From contig NZ_CP022521.1 of NCBI RefSeq assembly GCF_002234535.1, forward strand, positions 6,308,001 to 6,372,000: a stretch of 64,000 nt of DNA, given 5' to 3'. The notes under the pieces were generated by a model that made no database searches, had not been told where the DNA came from, and saw nothing but the letters and a program-made list of their open reading frames with translations. This document shows, piece after piece, positions 1-8,196 of the stretch (positions within the stretch are counted from its first letter, which is position 1; each line of letters opens with the position of its first letter). This DNA comes from Actinoalloteichus hoggarensis. GTDB lineage: Bacteria; Actinomycetota; Actinomycetes; Mycobacteriales; Pseudonocardiaceae. A program made the position numbers and the translations under genes.

Positions 1-368
1 TACTCCGTGGTCTCGGTGAACACCCGGTCGGATGCCTCGCCGCCCGCCTGGTCGCTGACCACGCTCGTACCGCTGGTATGCAGCAGCGGTCGCCCGGTGC
101 CGGCCAGGCCCTCGATGAGCGCGTCGACCGCCGCCCGATGATCACTGCTCGCCGCGTTGACCACAGCGTCGGATCGCGCCGCCTGATCCCGCAACAGCTC
201 GAGATCGTCGAGTTCGCCGCGCAGGGGCGTGATCCCGAAGTCACGCAGCGCCTCGTCCTTCGCCGGGTCCCGGGTGAGACCGGTGACTCGATGCCCCGCG
301 GCGAGCAGGCCTGCCGCGATCGAACCACCGATGTAGCCGGTCACGCCGGTCACGAACACCTCGGACAC
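1..368 (-). CDS. NAD(P)-binding epimerase/dehydratase family protein, 3' end cut by window edge
   Basis: The N-terminal 122 residues of a Rossmann-fold protein. They begin with a beta strand followed by a glycine-rich GxxGxxG dinucleotide loop (GVTGYIG, residues 8-14), typical of extended short-chain dehydrogenases/NAD-dependent epimerases. The segment around 'TSGTSVVSD' fits the strand that carries the catalytic Ser/Thr in this family. I chose the GTG at 368 because GGAGG lies five bases upstream; an in-frame ATG at 380 would include that ribosome site in the coding sequence. It is divergent from the MarR regulator at 462, a common arrangement in which the regulator controls the oxidoreductase. 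The substrate cannot be told from this part. Confidence 0.85.
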   Translation of the reverse strand, partial: MSEVFVTGVTGYIGGSIAAGLLAAGHRVTGLTRDPAKDEALRDFGITPLRGELDDLELLRDQAARSDAVVNAASSDHRAAVDALIEGLAGTGRPLLHTSGTSVVSDQAGGEASDRVFTETTE

Positions 369-461
369 GCAGACCTCCATTAGTTGCATACGACGGTATT
401 TGCAGACGCCTCATAGTTTTACGCCTGAGTATCGTGACCGGCAAGGGACGGAGGAGAGTTC

Positions 462-917
462 GTGTCCAGTCACGAGGACGACGTCGAGGTGCGCGCGCAG
501 GGCTGGCGTGCCCTGACCGCGCTGCATGCCAGGCTGGAGGATCGCCTGGAACGCGCGCTCCAGGCGGAGTTCCGGCTCAGCGTCACCGAGTACACCGCGC
601 TCGACGTCCTCAACCGCCAGCACGATCACCACCTGCGGATGAGCAGCCTCGCCGACGCCGTGGTGCTGAGCCAGAGCGCGACGACCCGCCTGGTGAGCAG
701 GCTCGAGGGTCAGGGTCTGCTGTCTCGATACATCTGCGCGACCGATCGACGTGGCATCTACACCGAGGTCACCGAGGCGGGCCGATCGCTGCTGGCCAAG
801 GCCAGGACGGTGCACGATCACACACTGGCGGCGGCGTTGACCGAGGCCGCGGAGCGACCGGAGCTCACGGGACTGGTCGCCGCACTACGCGAGACCGTCT
901 GGGCGCCCGACCGGTAG
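462..917 (+). CDS. MarR-family transcriptional regulator
   Basis: A 151-residue protein with the length and layout of MarR-family dimeric repressors: an N-terminal dimerisation helix, then a winged helix at about residues 45-110. In it 'LRMSSLADAVVLSQSATTRLVSRLE' forms the DNA-recognition helices (shown in part), followed by a wing with the typical DRRG turn (TDRRGIYTEV). The GTG start at 462 follows GGAGGA at a normal distance. The gene is divergent from the epimerase-like gene that ends upstream, with about 90 bp between the two starts, so the regulator probably acts on that shared promoter region. The ligand is unknown. Confidence 0.9.
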   Translation: MSSHEDDVEVRAQGWRALTALHARLEDRLERALQAEFRLSVTEYTALDVLNRQHDHHLRMSSLADAVVLSQSATTRLVSRLEGQGLLSRYICATDRRGIYTEVTEAGRSLLAKARTVHDHTLAAALTEAAERPELTGLVAALRETVWAPDR

Positions 918-982
918 CCGACCTCAGCGAACTCCGCGTCCCGGCCGCGATCCGCGTCCGGCGGCGACGCCGCGGCCCGGAC

Positions 983-1927
983 TCACCGCGCCGCGTCCGG
1001 TCGGACACCCTGCTCGGCCACGAAGTCGACGATCAACTCGGCGACCAGATCCGGACGCTCCACCACCAGACCATGACTGGCATCGGCGTCGACCACTCGC
1101 AGCAACGGGTTCGCGGCGATAAGCGGGACGACGTCCCGACGCAGTCCGGCCCGATGCGCCGCGGCCAGGGCGTCGAACTCCGGCGGCTGCCCCGGCAGGT
1201 TCCTCGTCGCGAGCACGAGCAGGAGCGGGCTGACGGTCTCGGCGAAGACCGGGAGCGAGTCCAGCATCTCGGGTGAGGTCCGAAGACCGCCGGCCAGCTC
1301 GGCGCTGGGACGGGTGACGAATCCGTCGCCGTCGGGGGCGAGCGACCGCCGAAACTGCGCGACCATCATCTCCGGCGGCAGCCCCGCCGCCGCCGCGTGC
1401 TCGGCCTGCCGGCGGGCGAGGGCGTCCGCCTGCTCCGCCGTGAGATGACTGCCCATGCCCGCGAGCTGGGCATCGAAGAGCGCGGTGAGCGCCGTGAGCG
1501 CGGCGTGCAGTTCGTCCGGTGCGATGTCGGCGTAGTGCTCGGTGTCGGTCGTCTGAGACCGATGTCCGTCCAGGCTGATCGCCACGCGATCGGGATGCCG
1601 ACGAGCCCACCGCCCGGCGAGCATGCCGCCGAGCGAGTGGCCGACCACGGCAGGCCGGTCCAGCCCGAGCGTCGCGATCACCGTGTCGAGATCGTCGAGC
1701 GCCGCGTCCCAGTCCCACGGGGCGTCGCCCGAAGCGCCGTGGCCGCGCAGGTCGACGGCGACGACCCGGTGGTGGGCGAGCAGCGGCGGGACGACGAGGT
1801 CCCAGGCCAGGAGATTGCCGCCCAGACCGTGGACCAGCAGGATCGGGCAGCCACGCCCGCCGTGGTCTCGCACCGCGATCGGAACCCCGGCGGCGTCGAT
1901 GGTCAGGTCTCGTGGCGCGTCAGACAC
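983..1927 (-). CDS. Alpha/beta hydrolase
   Basis: A 314-residue alpha/beta hydrolase fold protein. The oxyanion-hole motif HGLGG is at residues 33-37, DLRGHG follows at about 59-64, and the nucleophile elbow GHSLGG places the catalytic serine at residue 98. The late 'DASHGL' supplies the catalytic histidine. The GTG start at 1927 is chosen over upstream in-frame starts because GAGGAG sits six bases before it. This makes the gene overlap the stop codon of the upstream HTH gene by 8 bp, so the two are probably translationally coupled. The substrate is not evident; esterase or C-C hydrolase activity is possible. Confidence 0.85.
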   Translation of the reverse strand: MSDAPRDLTIDAAGVPIAVRDHGGRGCPILLVHGLGGNLLAWDLVVPPLLAHHRVVAVDLRGHGASGDAPWDWDAALDDLDTVIATLGLDRPAVVGHSLGGMLAGRWARRHPDRVAISLDGHRSQTTDTEHYADIAPDELHAALTALTALFDAQLAGMGSHLTAEQADALARRQAEHAAAAGLPPEMMVAQFRRSLAPDGDGFVTRPSAELAGGLRTSPEMLDSLPVFAETVSPLLLVLATRNLPGQPPEFDALAAAHRAGLRRDVVPLIAANPLLRVVDADASHGLVVERPDLVAELIVDFVAEQGVRPDAAR

Positions 1928-2447
1928 GGGAGTCTCCTCGTCCGGAACGGCCGGATCCGTCATCGGATCCGTTGGAGGAGGCGTGCAGGACGGCGAGCCG
2001 ATCACGCACCGAGTCGGCGGAGACCCCGCCCGCCGGATGTCCGGTCAGCTTCCCACGCCGCACCAGGTCGTGGACGCCTTGACGGGTGATCCCGAGCATG
2101 GCCCCCGCCTGGGCGAACGGCACGTTCTCCACGGTGGGGTGACCCAGCCGCCGAGCGGTTACCCTCCCCAGCGGCGTCCGCCACCAGTCCGCGGGCGGGT
2201 CGAATCCGGAGTCACCCGGATAGAGCGCGGCGATCAGCCGAGCCAGCACGCCCGAGGCCAGTCGATCGTCCGGCCCGAGCAGCTGAGCCGCCCACACCTC
2301 GGCGTCGATTCGCAGTCGCTCGCGCAGCGCGGCGAGAGCGGGTTCGACGGGGAGCAGGATCTCCACCGAGTCGATCAGTCGAGAGGCCACCAGTCGCCGA
2401 AGATCCTCGACCAACGCGACGTGGTCTGCGGTCGAATACGCGGTCAT
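1920..2447 (-). CDS. Helix-turn-helix DNA-binding protein, coupled to hydrolase
   Basis: A 175-residue protein. Its C-terminal half contains a helix-turn-helix of the excisionase/MerR-like kind (VPFAQAGAMLGITRQGVHDL, residues about 110-129), followed by 'GKLTGHPAGG' as a probable wing. The N-terminal 100 residues are helical and unlike any family I can name. The ATG start has AAGGAGG five bases upstream. The gene heads a two-gene operon with the alpha/beta hydrolase, and an inverted repeat overlaps the -35 element of its promoter. I infer an autoregulated DNA-binding protein, possibly an antitoxin-like or metabolic regulator. No partner toxin is recognisable. Confidence 0.7.
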   Translation of the reverse strand: MTAYSTADHVALVEDLRRLVASRLIDSVEILLPVEPALAALRERLRIDAEVWAAQLLGPDDRLASGVLARLIAALYPGDSGFDPPADWWRTPLGRVTARRLGHPTVENVPFAQAGAMLGITRQGVHDLVRRGKLTGHPAGGVSADSVRDRLAVLHASSNGSDDGSGRSGRGDSRV

Positions 2448-2470
2448 CCACGCCTCCTTACTTCACATTG

Positions 2471-2500
2471 AACGTAAAGTACTTGACATCCATCGTCAAG
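2471..2500 (-). promoter_or_regulatory. Sigma-70-type promoter with overlapping inverted repeat
   Basis: On the minus strand, TTGACG (2499-2494) and TACGTT (2476-2471) are spaced by 17 bp, a near-consensus vegetative promoter for the HTH-hydrolase operon. The inverted repeat CTTGAC/GTCAAG (2482-2487 and 2495-2500, 7-bp gap) covers the -35 box, as an autorepressor operator would. Confidence 0.6.
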
Positions 2501-2591
2501 CAGGTGGCGAGATTCGGGCGCCTGCGGAGGGCTCGAGAGTGCGCCGCCGCGCCGCGGACCATCCGACCAGCGACAGGCGTTGCCCGACGGG

Positions 2592-3149
2592 CTACTCCCC
2601 CACCAGTGGGAACGTCGCCAACGACCGCCAGGAGTCCGGCTCGTACGCGCCCGCCATCAGCCGTACCTCGTCGATGCGCGCCGTGATCGGCAGCTCGGTC
2701 GCGATCTCCTCGGCGACCCGACGCAGCGTCGAGAGATCGGCGAGCTGGGCGTCACCCACGGTCAGGTGCGGCACCGGGTCATGGACGCCCGCGTAGGGAC
2801 GATGCACTGGGAACCGCTCCCAGACCGCGTTCGTGAGCTCACGGAATCGGAGGTCGGGGTCGGGACGCAGCCAGACGAGGTGATCCCCGAACCAGTCCAC
2901 CTCGGCGAAGGTGCAGTCGAAGGCGGGGACGTCCCGCAGCACCTCGGCCACGGCCTCGATGACCGTCTCGTCGATCTCCGACGGCGGAATGAACGGATAC
3001 AGCACCGTGACATGCGCCGGTACGCCGCCGACGGCCGACCGGTCCATGATCCGTCGATGGCGGCCGACCACCGGTTCGGCCGAGGGCACCGGAACGATCA
3101 GCGCGCTCCTGGTGAGCACGGGCGACGGCGCGTCGGGGATGGCAGTCAT
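2592..3149 (-). CDS. 2'-5' RNA ligase family protein (LigT/2H phosphoesterase)
   Basis: A 185-residue protein with the two HxT/S signature tetrapeptides of the 2H phosphoesterase superfamily: HVTVLYPF in the N-terminal half and PHLTVGD in the C-terminal half. These form the paired active-site histidines. Family members hydrolyse or form 2'-5' or cyclic phosphodiester bonds in RNA or nucleotides; the natural substrate here is unknown. The ATG at 3149 is preferred because the family fold begins just after it, but the ribosome site is weak and a GTG at 3185 is an alternative. The gene appears monocistronic. Confidence 0.8.
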   Translation of the reverse strand: MTAIPDAPSPVLTRSALIVPVPSAEPVVGRHRRIMDRSAVGGVPAHVTVLYPFIPPSEIDETVIEAVAEVLRDVPAFDCTFAEVDWFGDHLVWLRPDPDLRFRELTNAVWERFPVHRPYAGVHDPVPHLTVGDAQLADLSTLRRVAEEIATELPITARIDEVRLMAGAYEPDSWRSLATFPLVGE

Positions 3150-3388
3150 GCCGACGATGATCTCAAGCCCACGCAGCACGGGCACGCCACCACCGCACGT
3201 CGGACAGCCCGGCGCCGACGCGGATCAGGACCGACACCACGCCCTGCGCCACCCGCCCCGGCCTATCTCGGCGATGGCGGCCATGGGCCGACCGCCGGGT
3301 CGGACCGTCGCCGGACCGATGCCCCGGTACGCCGACGAATCGGACAACCACGGCGTCACCCGGACAGATGACACCCTATTGTGTGCAC

Positions 3389-3991
3389 ATGACTGCTGTG
3401 TTTCTCCTCTGTGGCGTCATCGGCAGTCTGCTGTTCGTCATCACCTTCCTGATCGACGGCGCGACCAGGCCCGGCTACCGCCCAGTTCGCCATCCGGTCA
3501 GCGCGCTCGCACTCGGCTCTCGGGGATGGGTGCAGACCACGAACTTCATCGTGTGCGGCCTCCTGATGACGGCAGGCGCACTCGGCATCCTGCTGGCGAC
3601 GGAGCACCCATGGCTCGCCTTGGCCGCCGCGGTGTTCGGCCTGTCGCTGGTCGCATCCGGCGTCTTCCCGATGGACCCCATGCGCGGCTATCCGCCGGGG
3701 ACCCCGGAAGGAACGCCGGAAGACACGAGCCGAACCCACGGCCTGCACGACTGGGCGGGCATGGGAGTCTTCGCCGCACTGCCCGTCACCACGTTCATCG
3801 CGACTCTGCAGTCGACGGACCTGCTGTCGACCGTCTACTCCGGAGCCACCACCGCGGCGCTGGTCGTACTCTTCTTCTCCTTCGGCCAGGCCTGGGAGAA
3901 CGACGCGCCGCGCACCGGCCTCATCCAGCGCGTCATGATCATCATCGGCTGGGTCTGGTTCGCGGTCTTCTGCGGCAGTCTCCTGGTCTGA
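3389..3991 (+). CDS. DUF998 family membrane protein
   Basis: A protein of 200 residues with six predicted hydrophobic segments. The first is right at the N terminus (TAVFLLCGVIGSLLFVITFL). A conserved 'RPVRHPVSALALG' motif follows the first helix and an 'FPMDP' loop follows the fourth, both typical of DUF998 integral membrane proteins, whose function is unknown. The ATG at 3389 is chosen because the hydrophobic segment starts directly after it. No Shine-Dalgarno sequence precedes it, so the message may be leaderless. Confidence 0.75.
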   Translation: MTAVFLLCGVIGSLLFVITFLIDGATRPGYRPVRHPVSALALGSRGWVQTTNFIVCGLLMTAGALGILLATEHPWLALAAAVFGLSLVASGVFPMDPMRGYPPGTPEGTPEDTSRTHGLHDWAGMGVFAALPVTTFIATLQSTDLLSTVYSGATTAALVVLFFSFGQAWENDAPRTGLIQRVMIIIGWVWFAVFCGSLLV

Positions 3992-4250
3992 TCCCGCCGG
4001 GCATCCCGCCTGCTCACCGCCCGCTCGCCGCCGCGGGCGGATCCGAAGCAGAAGGCATCGTGGTCGGTTCGAGCAGTGGGGACCGAGAGCGCCGAGAGCA
4101 ACGATTCGACGGCCGCAGCCAGTCCGACGGGCCGGGCAGCAGCGGGCTCAAGCCACGTCGCCGAGGCGCTTCCCGTCCAGTAGCCGTCCACCCGGCCAAG
4201 CGGAGACACATGGGTGAAACCGGGGAGAAGGCAGGCTCCCTGCGTGTCTC

Positions 4251-4296
4251 GGTGGGCCGCCCGGGGCTCGAACCCGGAACCTACTGATTAAAAGTC
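4251..4296. repeat. attL: 46-bp direct repeat of tRNA-Lys 3' end
   Basis: This is identical over 46 bp to 17078-17123 and differs on both sides of that stretch. It contains the T-arm, the 3' acceptor strand and the 3' side of the anticodon arm of tRNA-Lys, but the 5' half of the tRNA is absent. It is therefore an attachment site, not a gene. Confidence 0.9.
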
Positions 4297-4389
4297 CAAA
4301 GTTCACCCGGTCGGAGTACGGCTACCTGGGGCTACGGGCGGCTGGAGGTCGTCGGGAGAGACTCTGGGGGCGGGGTTGGACTGTGGTTA

Positions 4390-4416
4390 TTGGACAGCTT
4401 GTTGGACAAGCTGTCC
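4390..4416. repeat. Paired TTGGACA repeats and 10-bp inverted repeat near attL
   Basis: TTGGACA occurs at 4390-4396 and 4402-4408, 12 bp apart. The same pair with the same spacing lies near attR, which suggests integrase arm-type binding sites. Overlapping them is a perfect inverted repeat, GGACAGCTTG/CAAGCTGTCC (4392-4401 and 4407-4416), which could also end transcription of the OLD-family gene. Confidence 0.55.
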
Positions 4417-4430
4417 TGGAACGGTCGTCG

Positions 4431-6200
4431 TCAATCTTCCCGCTTACGGCCACGCGTCCCAGCGGACGAGCGGCTCCGTGGTTCAGCAATATAATCGATA
4501 ACTGAATCTATTAGCAGCCTAGCCTCAGTGGACGATTTGAACCTTTCAGTTTCAATCACGACACGAAGCCACTCGGCCTTATTCCTGGAAGGAACATCTT
4601 TGTGAAATCGTTCCAATTCACCACAGGGTACGACGAATATTCCCAATTCGCGGAGCCCCTGGTCGATTACTCGAAATGAACTTATAGAGTTTCCACTAAG
4701 AATCTGAACTCCGTCAGCCTTAAGCCTCCGCCAGCCGGATACCGGACTAACAGACTCTTGTATTTCTTTTATCTCAGAGTTTGAGAGAAACTTGTCCGCG
4801 CTTGAATCAAATGCCGCTGCCGTTCTAGCCCTTGCGGCGATCCGATTAACTTTACTTCCCCATCCGGATACAACACTGGAAATCACGTTCCTATGGGTTT
4901 TGAAGTGTTCAGGCGTTCCGCCCATGACTGTAACAAGCCGGGAAAAGTCGGCGTCATCCCGAAGGAAATCGATATCGACGATCACTGCCGCCGGGACCCC
5001 CGCCGCGATAAGCACGTCGGCCATGCGCGCCATTCTTGATAGTCCGTTTCCGTAGGAAAAATGCACGTTCTTCCTTGCAGCACTTTTCACACCTTCCACA
5101 TCAGGCTGACTATCGAGTATGGCACGATAGTATGTACAATCAGAGTCCGATTCACATAAAATCGTTCCTTGCGAGAATAGGCCGCCTAGTACGGGATAAA
5201 ATTTCAGCAAAGGATCGGTGAAAAGCTGCCTCAGGGCACTTGTGTCGATCTGCGAAACGGAGTTTCCGCGATTCGCTCGTGTTATCCGGGATATCGATAT
5301 ATTCTCCGATGACCCCACCGAGGCCACTCCTTTTATTATATCCTCACTGTGAGTGGCAATGATAATTTGCGTACCATTGTTTCGCTGTTCTGACAAAAGT
5401 TTGCCAAAAAGGTATGCTTGCGGCGGGTGCAGGAATGCTTCCGGCTCGTCGATGATGACGAGCGGGTACTGGCTTGTTACAATTGGAAGCAACATACCTA
5501 TGAATGCCCTTACTCCGTCCCCCTGGTCGCGAAGAAGAGGCAGCTCAAATAGCTCGCGCAGGTACTCCTCTGAAGGAGGCATCGTTTCCGGCGAGCTGAC
5601 ATTACCCACATGCAGAGTAATCTCAGACCCGGAGTATCTATTTACTGACAGGGGAAATCCGAATGCTCGTTCCGTCGCTTCGCTAACAGTGCGCTCGATG
5701 GTACGATCACTGTACATGCGCTGAGCAGGGAGCGTTGGGTGATCGGTTCTGAGGTTGAACATTTGGCTGTCATTCGACATGGCGAGGCGACCACCTGCGC
5801 CAAGAAACAGGCAGTAGGCAGACGTTGCTACCTGACCTATCCCATCTTGCGAGTTCCATATTCTACTAAGGTCACTGTGCGTGATAACTCCTCCTCCCGC
5901 TATGAGATAGTTCGTTTCAGAATAAGTGTTACCATTATAATGACCAGCAGGGCGAGCAAGATGCACTTCACTAATGTGCTTAACGAATGAATCGACCGTA
6001 GGTCCATATGCCATCTCGTACGATTCAACTACAGTAGTCTTTGGTCGGTATCCAAATGGTTCTCGGTTGATGAGCTCCCAAAGTTCACTCAGCAGCATAC
6101 TTTTTCCTGAATTGTTGGGGCCTACTATTACGTTGACTCCGCTCACCAGGTCAACGCGATCTCCTGATACCAGATTGACGCTTCTTAGTTGGATGTCCAC
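4431..6200 (-). CDS. OLD-family ATP-dependent nuclease (AAA + Toprim)
   Basis: A 589-residue protein. An ABC/SMC-like ATPase domain carries Walker A GPNNSGKS (27-34), a signature-like DQGDGVRAF (225-233), Walker B VIIDEPE with the catalytic Glu at about 252, and a switch His at 284 (ATHSED). A Toprim nuclease domain follows, with Glu350 (CESDSD) and the Asp pair 409/411 (DIDFLRDD). This is the architecture of OLD (overcoming lysogenization defect) proteins, related to GajA, which cut DNA in phage defence. The GTG at 6200 fits the family start and has GAGG upstream; the open frame continues further upstream but is only antisense to the NUDIX gene. No GajB-like helicase lies beside it. Composition is AT-richer than all neighbours, a sign of separate transfer. 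Confidence 0.85.
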   Translation of the reverse strand: MDIQLRSVNLVSGDRVDLVSGVNVIVGPNNSGKSMLLSELWELINREPFGYRPKTTVVESYEMAYGPTVDSFVKHISEVHLARPAGHYNGNTYSETNYLIAGGGVITHSDLSRIWNSQDGIGQVATSAYCLFLGAGGRLAMSNDSQMFNLRTDHPTLPAQRMYSDRTIERTVSEATERAFGFPLSVNRYSGSEITLHVGNVSSPETMPPSEEYLRELFELPLLRDQGDGVRAFIGMLLPIVTSQYPLVIIDEPEAFLHPPQAYLFGKLLSEQRNNGTQIIIATHSEDIIKGVASVGSSENISISRITRANRGNSVSQIDTSALRQLFTDPLLKFYPVLGGLFSQGTILCESDSDCTYYRAILDSQPDVEGVKSAARKNVHFSYGNGLSRMARMADVLIAAGVPAAVIVDIDFLRDDADFSRLVTVMGGTPEHFKTHRNVISSVVSGWGSKVNRIAARARTAAAFDSSADKFLSNSEIKEIQESVSPVSGWRRLKADGVQILSGNSISSFRVIDQGLRELGIFVVPCGELERFHKDVPSRNKAEWLRVVIETERFKSSTEARLLIDSVIDYIAEPRSRSSAGTRGRKRED

Positions 6201-6335
6201 TCGACCACACCTCTTCTTGTCGGCATTTTTCGAACTAATGTCCCGGTTGATATTATGCACTTTCTTCGGCGGGCGAGGATGCACATGTCGGAACGTTACA
6301 GACTGAGCCTGTAGGTGCCTGAGTAAGCTCAAGAG

Positions 6336-6908
6336 GTGGCCGAACGCAGTGATCGTTTGCGATGGAGAATTCACGGCGAACGCACCGTCTACGACAACCG
6401 GTGGGTGAAGCTCAAGCTGGTGGACGTGGAGCCGCCGGACGGCAGCCGGTTTGAGCACCACGTGGTGAAGCTTGACCACGTGGTGATCGCGCTCGTGGTC
6501 AACGAGCGTGAGGAGGTGCTGACGCTGTGGCGGTACCGGTTCGCGATCGATCAATGGGGCTATGAGCTGATCGGCGGCCTCGTCGAGGAGGGCGAGGAGT
6601 TGGCCGGCACGGCGGCTCGTGAGGTGGAGGAGGAGACGGGGTACCGGCCGGTGGGGGAGCCGGAGCACTTGATCTCGTTCCAGCCGTTGCCGGGGATGGT
6701 GGACTCCCCGGTGGACGTCTTCGTGATCCGGGACGTCGAGAAGGTTGGCGAGCCGACCGACGCCGAGGAGGCCGCCCGGTTGGAGTGGATTCCGATCGCG
6801 CGGATGGTGGAGCTGGTCGGCCGGGGCGAGGTGTTGGGGGCCGGGGCGATCGTGCCGCTCATGTACTACCTGGCGTCACGCGGCTCCGGTGCTGCCGGTT
6901 CCCGGTAG
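6336..6908 (+). CDS. NUDIX hydrolase
   Basis: A 190-residue protein with a full NUDIX box (Gx5Ex7REUxEExGU) at residues 81-103. Its catalytic segment is REVEEETGY and a GGLVEEGE turn precedes it. The fold resembles ADP-ribose pyrophosphatases (ADPRase), which have a domain-swapped N-terminal sheet; the actual substrate is unproven. NUDIX genes are a regular component of actinomycete integrative elements, where they have been linked to sensing of nucleotide-sugar pools and control of excision. The 3' end overlaps the convergent regulator by 33 bp. The GTG start at 6336 has only a weak ribosome site (AAGAGG too close), so the start is uncertain. Confidence 0.9.
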   Translation: MAERSDRLRWRIHGERTVYDNRWVKLKLVDVEPPDGSRFEHHVVKLDHVVIALVVNEREEVLTLWRYRFAIDQWGYELIGGLVEEGEELAGTAAREVEEETGYRPVGEPEHLISFQPLPGMVDSPVDVFVIRDVEKVGEPTDAEEAARLEWIPIARMVELVGRGEVLGAGAIVPLMYYLASRGSGAAGSR

Positions 6909-8045
6909 CTCTAGGGCGGTGAGTCGTTGGCGTTGGCGGTCGGAGCCGATCTGTGCGGCGAGGCGCTTCGCTTGGCGGGCGTAGTTCAGGGCCGCGTCGC
7001 GGTCGCCTGCGGCGGCGTGGGCGTAGGCGAGATCGACGTACATGCCGGTCTGGCCGCGCACGGCCGCTCTGGGTGACGCGGTCAGCTCCCGCACGGCGTC
7101 TTCCAAGTGTTCGATCGCCTCGCGGTCGCCGAGTCGTAGGAGGGCGCTCCCGCGCCAGCGGGCTAGGTTCCCGGCGTCCAGCAGCAGGAACGGCAACGAA
7201 GGGTCGGCGGGGTCGTCCGGGAGTGTCGCGGCGGCCTGGTCGAAGGCGCGAAGGGCGTCGTCGTGGCGTCCGACGGCGGCCAGTCCCTCGCCGTGGGCGG
7301 CGGCCAGCCACGCGGCCAGCAGCGGCGGAACTCGGTTTCCTGCGACGTCGCGGGCGAACTCCAGCAGCTCGACGGCGGCGGCTGTCTCGCCGAGGTCGAT
7401 GAGGATCACGGCCTGTTGAGCTGCGGCGTGTGCCAGCAGGTGCGGTGCCTCGGCTTCGCGGGCAGAGACCTTCGCGTCCTCGTGGTATCGCCATGCCTGC
7501 AACGCCGAACCCCTGTCCAGGGCTGTCCAGCCCGCAAGGGTGCGGGCGTCGGTGATGAGAGCGGACAGCCGTCGGCGATGCGCGGTGCTCACCGTGAAGT
7601 CCCGCAGGTTCTCGATCTGGCTGATGTGGCCGTTGAGTTGATCCAGTACCGCGACGGCACCGAACCTGAGATCCGCGCTGCGGAGGTCGTTGATCTGACG
7701 TTGGAACAGATCGAGGGTGCCCGTGTCGAGGTTCCGGGCGATCAGCAGACGGTCCCGTAGTTCCTCGGTTCCCTCGTTGATCGGCATCGGCGGGAATCCG
7801 AGTTCTTCGTTAGTCCGGCCGTAGACCTCCCGGAACAGGCGTTGGTAGTCGGGACTGGCGACCTCGTCGCGCCCGTTCTCCCACCGGGAGAGCATCACCT
7901 TCAATGCGTTCTCCGAGGCGACGGAGATGTTCAGGCGAAGGGCGCGGCCGATCATCATGCGGATGACGTTGTCCTGTGTGCGACCCTGCTCGCGACGCAC
8001 GGCAGCGAGCCGTGTCGCTGGTGGCTTCCCGCGCTGTCCTGCCAT
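6876..8045 (-). CDS. HTH-TPR transcriptional regulator of the element
   Basis: A 389-residue protein with an N-terminal XRE-like helix-turn-helix (residues about 10-75: TRLAAVRREQGRTQDNVIRM ... LSRWENGRDEVASPDY) and a long C-terminal all-helical region with TPR-type repeats ('ALRAFDQAA', 'ALNYARQAKRLA'). The same layout occurs in the element's second regulator at 14000. Such proteins often act as ligand- or peptide-responsive activators of integrative element transfer genes. The ATG at 8045 has GAGGA four bases upstream and is preferred over a start at 8066. A palindrome pair lies 37-70 bp upstream and probably serves as its operator. Confidence 0.8.
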   Translation of the reverse strand: MAGQRGKPPATRLAAVRREQGRTQDNVIRMMIGRALRLNISVASENALKVMLSRWENGRDEVASPDYQRLFREVYGRTNEELGFPPMPINEGTEELRDRLLIARNLDTGTLDLFQRQINDLRSADLRFGAVAVLDQLNGHISQIENLRDFTVSTAHRRRLSALITDARTLAGWTALDRGSALQAWRYHEDAKVSAREAEAPHLLAHAAAQQAVILIDLGETAAAVELLEFARDVAGNRVPPLLAAWLAAAHGEGLAAVGRHDDALRAFDQAAATLPDDPADPSLPFLLLDAGNLARWRGSALLRLGDREAIEHLEDAVRELTASPRAAVRGQTGMYVDLAYAHAAAGDRDAALNYARQAKRLAAQIGSDRQRQRLTALELPGTGSTGAA

Positions 8046-8081
8046 CGATTCCTCGGCGCTTCCCACCCCGCTGAGCTGCGA

Positions 8082-8114
8082 AGTTAACTCGACTTAACTC
8101 CCACCGGTTAACCG
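8082..8114. promoter_or_regulatory. Palindromic operator candidates upstream of the HTH-TPR regulator
   Basis: AGTTAACTCGACTTAACT (8082-8099) is a dyad with six-base arms around a TCGA centre. CGGTTAACCG (8105-8114) is a perfect 10-bp palindrome sharing the GTTAA core. Both lie just upstream of the gene starting at 8045, so autoregulation is the simplest reading. Confidence 0.45.
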
Positions 8115-8196
8115 CCGACAATTTCGAACCACCCTGTCCGCGCGGTCTTCTGGTGTCATGCGAAACGCACCGAAGACCGAACAGCGAGAGGATTCG

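Noticed and set aside
4251-4310. tRNA-like sequence taken as a second tRNA-Lys gene
   Set aside because: Only the 3' half is present; the D-arm and 5' acceptor strand are missing, so it is the att repeat.
6201-6668. The OLD-family frame is open to 6668, giving a 745-residue protein
   Set aside because: The extra 156 residues are mostly antisense to the NUDIX gene and have no domain character; the Walker A strand begins right after GTG 6200.
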